64,000 bases of DNA from Clavelina lepadiformis (Eukaryota > Chordata > Ascidiacea > Aplousobranchia > Clavelinidae), in contig NC_135241.1 of assembly GCF_947623445.1 (NCBI RefSeq), positions 24,244,501 through 24,308,500 of the forward strand. Direction: 5' to 3'. Positions 59,531 through 64,000 of the stretch are shown here, one piece after another. The notes under the pieces are model-generated. The model was given only the letters and a program-made list of their open reading frames with translations. It ran no database searches and was not told the DNA's origin. Numbering within the stretch: position 1 is the stretch's first letter; each line of letters begins with the position of its first letter. The translations under genes were made by a program, and so were the position numbers.

Positions 59531-61061
59531 TTGACCAAGGCATTTTAGGCCCCATTATACTTGTAAAATTTCTTTGTTTATTTTACTATAAAGTAAAATT
59601 ACTAAAAATGCAATTAGTCGAAAAATCTCGCGTAGGACTTCCCGAAATTTTGCGTGTCATTTTGCTATGCTTCTGGCTATTATTTCATGAAATCCTAATA
59701 AAATCACATATCTCTAACTATTGTAATAGAAGGTTAAAGTCAAGTCATTTTTGAGTCAAAAATGTTAAAATTTCATCAATTTTGACCTACAGTTTTGGCT
59801 TACCTAGACATGCGACCTTGAAGTTTTTAATGTGCCATTTGCTAAGTTAATCCACGCACTAAAAAACAACACCAGCTATGCTGGCCTCTTGTTGGTTTAA
59901 GACACTTTTTTAACAACTACGTAGAAGTCCAACTAAATTGTGGAAATTGCATACTTTCAGCGTGTACGGCTTATTAACAACGTTTGCTGCTGTTCAGTGG
60001 ACCTGGTGGACAGTTCTAAATTCTGGCAATGCCATATAAAATATCAGAAATGCAACTAGGAAGTGAGTAACGACTGGAACTTGCACAAAGAATTGCTTGG
60101 TAACTAGGCTCAAACGATGAGGTATCATTGCTGGGTTTAAGTCACGCAAAGACTCTTCAGTTCGACGATAAAGATTGTCATTGTCACCACATCGTCATGC
60201 CAAAATTGGGAAAAATTTGTGTTCTCGTCAAAAAATGTCGTACTTTCCATTTGAACCGGTGGGTAGCTTGGAGATTTTGAGAAGAAACCTCAAACTGTTA
60301 AAACAATTTCTTTGCTGCTCACCAATTTGTCCATGACATACCCTCGCTGCACACCGGAGATCTCGTCGAAAACTATCATATTCTGCAGATTGGACCGGTG
60401 TGTTTTTGCAAATGGACAATGATAAATTTTAGTTGTCATTTTTTGAAAATTTGATTACTTTATATGTATTTCTGCTGGTGGTTATTCATGCTCTGGCAAT
60501 GGTATGCAATTAAATAAATAGTGATGTTTTTATATTTCTCTGAATCTTTTATGCCATCATCACTATTCATTGTAGTTTAAGGAAGAAACTCTCAAGGTTT
60601 CCTGTTGCAAAATTTTATGGTGCGTTACCAAAGGGTTTTGTGATGGTTAAGTTTTAAATTTAAAAGTGTTCCAATTAGGTCATAACAACTGACTATTAAC
60701 TACTGTTAGTCATAAGTATGATAGTTACATAAATAATGCCACCACCATCATTAGCAAATAGTTGCAATACTGCATACTGTTTTTCCATTGCTAAGCATTT
60801 TTACATTGAATTACTTATTTGTGTGCAAGCCTGGAAAGATCTTCATCTAAAAATTCATGGAATTGCACTTTTTGTCTGAAATTTACTAGAATGCATCACC
60901 ATATATTCTGTTCTTCGAGTTTTCAATGGACGTTTGTCGCAATACTAGATGGGGAAAAATATTTTATATTGATGTTGTCACACGAATTCATATGAAGTAG
61001 TTTGCTAACCTAAATCATGTTCGTTTTGTTAATTTTTGTACTAGGTGCTGTGACAATTATC

Positions 61062-62213
61062 ATGCAAAAGTTTAAGTGTAATCCAAACTTTAACAAGAGA
61101 ATAAAAATAAAGAAAGCAGACATCACAGCATTGAAAGTTGACGCCATCACGAACGCAGCCAATGAGAGTCTGCTCGGAGGTGGCGGCGTTGATGGCGCCA
61201 TCCACAGAGCGGCCGGGCATGAATTGCTGAGAGAATGTCGCACATTGAATGGATGCAAGACTGGTGAAGCGAAGATAACAAAAGGCTACAAGTTACCTGC
61301 GCGCCACGTCATTCACACTGTCGGCCCGATTGGTGAACAACCAGAAAAGTTGCAAAGTTGTTACTACAATAGCTTGGAGTTGGCTAGACGGAATAATTTA
61401 TCTTCGATAGCTTTTCCGTGCATTTCAACCGGTGTTTATGGATACCCTAATGAACACGCAGCTCGTGTTGCATTAGGCACAGTTCGTCAGTGGATGGAAG
61501 AAAATGGAACAAACTTAAATTTGAAAATCATCTTTTGTCTTTTCCTAGAAATCGATAAATATCACTATGGACAGTTAGTTGATGTCTACTTTCCTGGTTT
61601 CAGCGCAAAATCTGTTAAAAGCAAACCAGAATTAGATTCTCATGCTGGTAGTGATAAGATCCAAGACAACAATGTTCAGGAGAGCAATTCATCGAGAGAG
61701 CGTCCTTCTCAAGATGGCGTGGATGCAATAAACAGAGCAGGAGCTGTTTCATCCTCACCTGCTGGTGGTAACGAGAAAACCAAGGAAGCCGTCACTGATT
61801 TAGATGACGATAAGAAAGAAAAGAAGAACTCGGAAAAAGTCGTGACTGAGCAGCAAGAGGAAGTGGACACTTTGACTGAAGATAAATCAAAAACAAAAGA
61901 AGAGCAAAAAGATGTGGAAGCACTTGGGTCTAAAGATTTAAAAGAGTATGAAACTAAAGATGAAGATAAACGTCCATCCAAAGCTGCAAAGGAGCATGGT
62001 TCTAAAGATGCTGAAAAGCACCCAGTTAAGGAAAAACGGAAATCCCAAGATGTAGACCAAAGTAGAATGGAAGGTGCAGATGAAACTGAACCTGATGATA
62101 AACCTACAGACTCTGAATCCTGTGCTCACTCTGAAAATGGAACTTCTTTTAAAAAGCAAGAAAAAGGTGTTGATGTAGACACTTATAAGCAGATCCCGTC
62201 AGAATTTGTGTGA
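61062..62213 (+). CDS. MACROD2-like: MACROD2-like ADP-ribose hydrolase (macrodomain), copy 2
   Basis: 383 residues, apparently identical to the product of 14231-15382. The two silent differences I noticed (GATGCC/GACGCC near 61142, GGTACT/GGAACT near 62140) contrast with frequent indels and substitutions in the upstream flanks. All macrodomain loops are intact. It lies between NXPE-E and the third secreted-protein copy, the same order as in the first unit. The contrast between coding and flanking similarity suggests strong constraint or coding-centred gene conversion. Confidence 0.92.
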   Translation: MQKFKCNPNFNKRIKIKKADITALKVDAITNAANESLLGGGGVDGAIHRAAGHELLRECRTLNGCKTGEAKITKGYKLPARHVIHTVGPIGEQPEKLQSCYYNSLELARRNNLSSIAFPCISTGVYGYPNEHAARVALGTVRQWMEENGTNLNLKIIFCLFLEIDKYHYGQLVDVYFPGFSAKSVKSKPELDSHAGSDKIQDNNVQESNSSRERPSQDGVDAINRAGAVSSSPAGGNEKTKEAVTDLDDDKKEKKNSEKVVTEQQEEVDTLTEDKSKTKEEQKDVEALGSKDLKEYETKDEDKRPSKAAKEHGSKDAEKHPVKEKRKSQDVDQSRMEGADETEPDDKPTDSESCAHSENGTSFKKQEKGVDVDTYKQIPSEFV

Positions 62214-63339
62214 ATGTACATTGCGTAAGACCATCAACTCGTTTTAATTGAATGCTTTGTGACATGTGTGCTTCACAATAATTGTTCTGCCTATTCTAGG
62301 TGGTTAAATTTCATATTCGATTCAATCTTCATTTCTGTTAAGATTGTGTTTTCTAATTTTGTATGATTTTGTTTTATCTGAATACTTTCAACTGGATATT
62401 TAATAAGGTAGCGATTCTTGGGCTATTATTTGTGTTGTCATGCACACTTTTATGGCACAAATTTTGTTGTATTTTTCGCTATTAAATAATTTAATTAGCC
62501 TCACCAACTCCGGAAGTGATTTCAACTCTTTGAAGGCTTTACATCAGATCTTTTCAATGGAAATCAGCTTGGTTGTTGTAACCGAAAGCCAGACAGTGCA
62601 CTCTCTTTGCAGAACAACTCGTTTTGACGAACCATTGAGTAAATTACTGCCACAACATAAACAATGCCGGGCAATAATCTCTTACAGAATGCAATCAGCC
62701 ATTAAACTGGCGATCTGCAAATAAACTACGAGTGTTGTCAAACAGATGAGGTCAAAGTTCAAACTCGCCTTTGTTTGGCGACGTTGAAACGCGATGGGAC
62801 TTCTCTGTAAGATGATTGCACCATAACCATATAGATCGTGGCAACGTAGCATAAAATGTTTGGTTGGTAAAGATATTTTACATGTTTGGGAAAGATTTCT
62901 TCGTCCTGGTGAAATTAACAAGTTTAGTATTCGGACTAAAGTATCTTTAGAGATGACGACAATTTCAAGTTCGGCGTCATCGGGCAAGTTCTGCAACTAC
63001 TAAAAGATCGCTGCTTATAAACAAATATGTTTGTCGTATGAGAAAGTTGAAGTCAATAAATGTGCATAAAAACAGATACGATTAGCTGAACGTGTTCCAT
63101 GAATACAAGTGTTTTTCTACGCAAGTCAGACTAAGAGATAAAAGTCGTCTGTTAATTTATTTACCCTTCAGGAATTTAACTTTAGCCTGGTTACGTCGGA
63201 CAACTAAGGATTGAATGATTTTTAACTGAAAATGTTTCTTTGCCTACCATCAGTGGGGTAGGCCTGCATTGATTGATTGATAAACATAATTCCACTACAA
63301 AGGAATCTCACCATCAGAAAGGTTCAGCATCACATAAGG
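62214..63339. other. Macrodomain 3' region and spacer, copy 3
   Basis: Nearly identical to 46757-47849 and 15417-16507. The content is as described for the first copy. Confidence 0.5.
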
Positions 63340-63995
63340 ATGTCTGACCCTGGAGCGATGTGGCGAAACCTGGCGGAGTTTCTAGCAGTGGTGGTTGTCC
63401 TCTGCTTAACCCAACTATCAGTACCAGCAAGTGGACACGGCAAAAGTAAGTCGTCACAGTATTCAGAATAGTATCAAAAAAAAACAAGAGCGATAAGGCG
63501 CTTGGCCAAAGCGCTCCTAGCAAGTCTTAAAAAGGCGACAAGCTCGTGAGCTATTTACCCAGGAGTAGCCTAAATGGGTCACCACCGTCATTCACTTTCA
63601 CGGCAGACTCTTGTTTTATTCAGAGGTGTGTCTGCTAAAAAACGTCCGTTACAGCGAAGGCACTCAGTTTCAGCACGAATGGAAGCCAGGGTGCTTGTTG
63701 AATTGCACGTGCGTCATACAAGGAGAGAAAGCTTACGGAAACTGCACCAAGCGGTAAAAGAAGCTTGTTAGGAATTGAGTTAAACTAGGCTAAAGATTAA
63801 CTGCATTTAAGTCCATTTCAGTCTGCAACTTGTAAAGTTTGTTTTACATCAACTTGCTGATTTTCACTACATTTTTAAACTTTTCACAGATGCAACCCGT
63901 TCTCTTATCCTCCCGGATGCAAAGTGCTACGTAATGCTTGCAAGTGTCCTTCTAAATATACTTGTCCAAACGGTGATAAGTGCCGTAATCCAGAG
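63340..63995 (+). CDS. Secreted cysteine-rich protein with VWC-like spacing, copy 3 (cut by window end)
   Basis: Exons 63340-63445, 63624-63753 and 63890-63995 are present, in the same phases as the other copies. The remaining four exons would lie beyond the window. It carries Gly in GHGK like copy 1 and Lys in NACKCPSK like copy 2. No lesion is visible in the part seen. Confidence 0.78.
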
Positions 63996-64000
63996 GTAGG

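Larger units (their letters stand above)
57822..61061. other. Upstream region of macrodomain copy 2
   Basis: Homologous to about 10930-14230 but with several large indels and clearly more divergence than the coding sequence. It lacks the 712-bp insert of copy 1, holds the full pogo-like MITE, and keeps about 600 bp (58808-59415) that copy 1 has deleted. The acceptor TTTTTGTACTAG before the ATG is kept. Confidence 0.6.

Noticed and set aside
1-64000. CRISPR array, phage or bacterial defence system
   Set aside because: The only regular array is the 8-bp satellite without spacers; introns, SINEs and gene families show animal DNA.

Overview
The window looks like an AT-rich tunicate (ascidian, Ciona-like) chromosome segment. 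The grounds are short introns with GT/AG borders, tRNA-derived SINEs, very high paralogue density and gene families typical of tunicates. Species assignment is an inference. No viral or bacterial accessory system is visible. Apart from one possible LTR fragment, the mobile DNA is MITEs (hAT-like and pogo/Tigger-like) and SINEs.

Layout. 82-1244: the last four exons of endonuclease V. 2.9-10.8 kb: two broken NXPE-family genes (A, B), with a tRNA-Ser(UGA) tandem duplication and a perfect 8-bp satellite of about 102 copies between them. 12.1-15.4 kb: a MACROD2-like macrodomain gene. 16.5-18.6 kb: a seven-exon gene, rebuilt here from splice phase, for a 281-residue secreted cysteine-rich protein with VWC-like spacing. 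19.8-28.9 kb: a cluster of Sulfotransfer_4-type P-loop genes (three intact, several fragments). 28.9-36 kb: mostly unannotated DNA with one possible two-exon small gene under a TATA box. 36-41.6 kb: NXPE copy C. 41.8-64 kb: further copies of the same modules: NXPE-D, secreted protein copy 2, truncated sulfotransferase, NXPE-E, MACROD copy 2, secreted protein copy 3 (cut by the window end).

The main structural result is a repeated multigene unit, NXPE > macrodomain > cysteine-rich secreted protein > sulfotransferase (opposite strand), present about three times with different losses. In the middle unit the macrodomain gene is deleted and the sulfotransferase has lost its first two exons exactly where the next NXPE block begins. 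The D and E NXPE blocks (4.95 kb each) differ at only three sites that I noticed, so recent duplication, gene conversion or an unmerged haplotype in the assembly must all be considered.

Functionally, the NXPE proteins (type II membrane, PC-esterase fold) and the P-loop sulfotransferase-like proteins (C-terminal membrane anchor) would both suit modification of secreted or surface glycans. The cysteine-rich protein would be extracellular and the macrodomain protein would remove ADP-ribose inside the cell. That they act together is not shown by the sequence; co-duplication alone explains their linkage.
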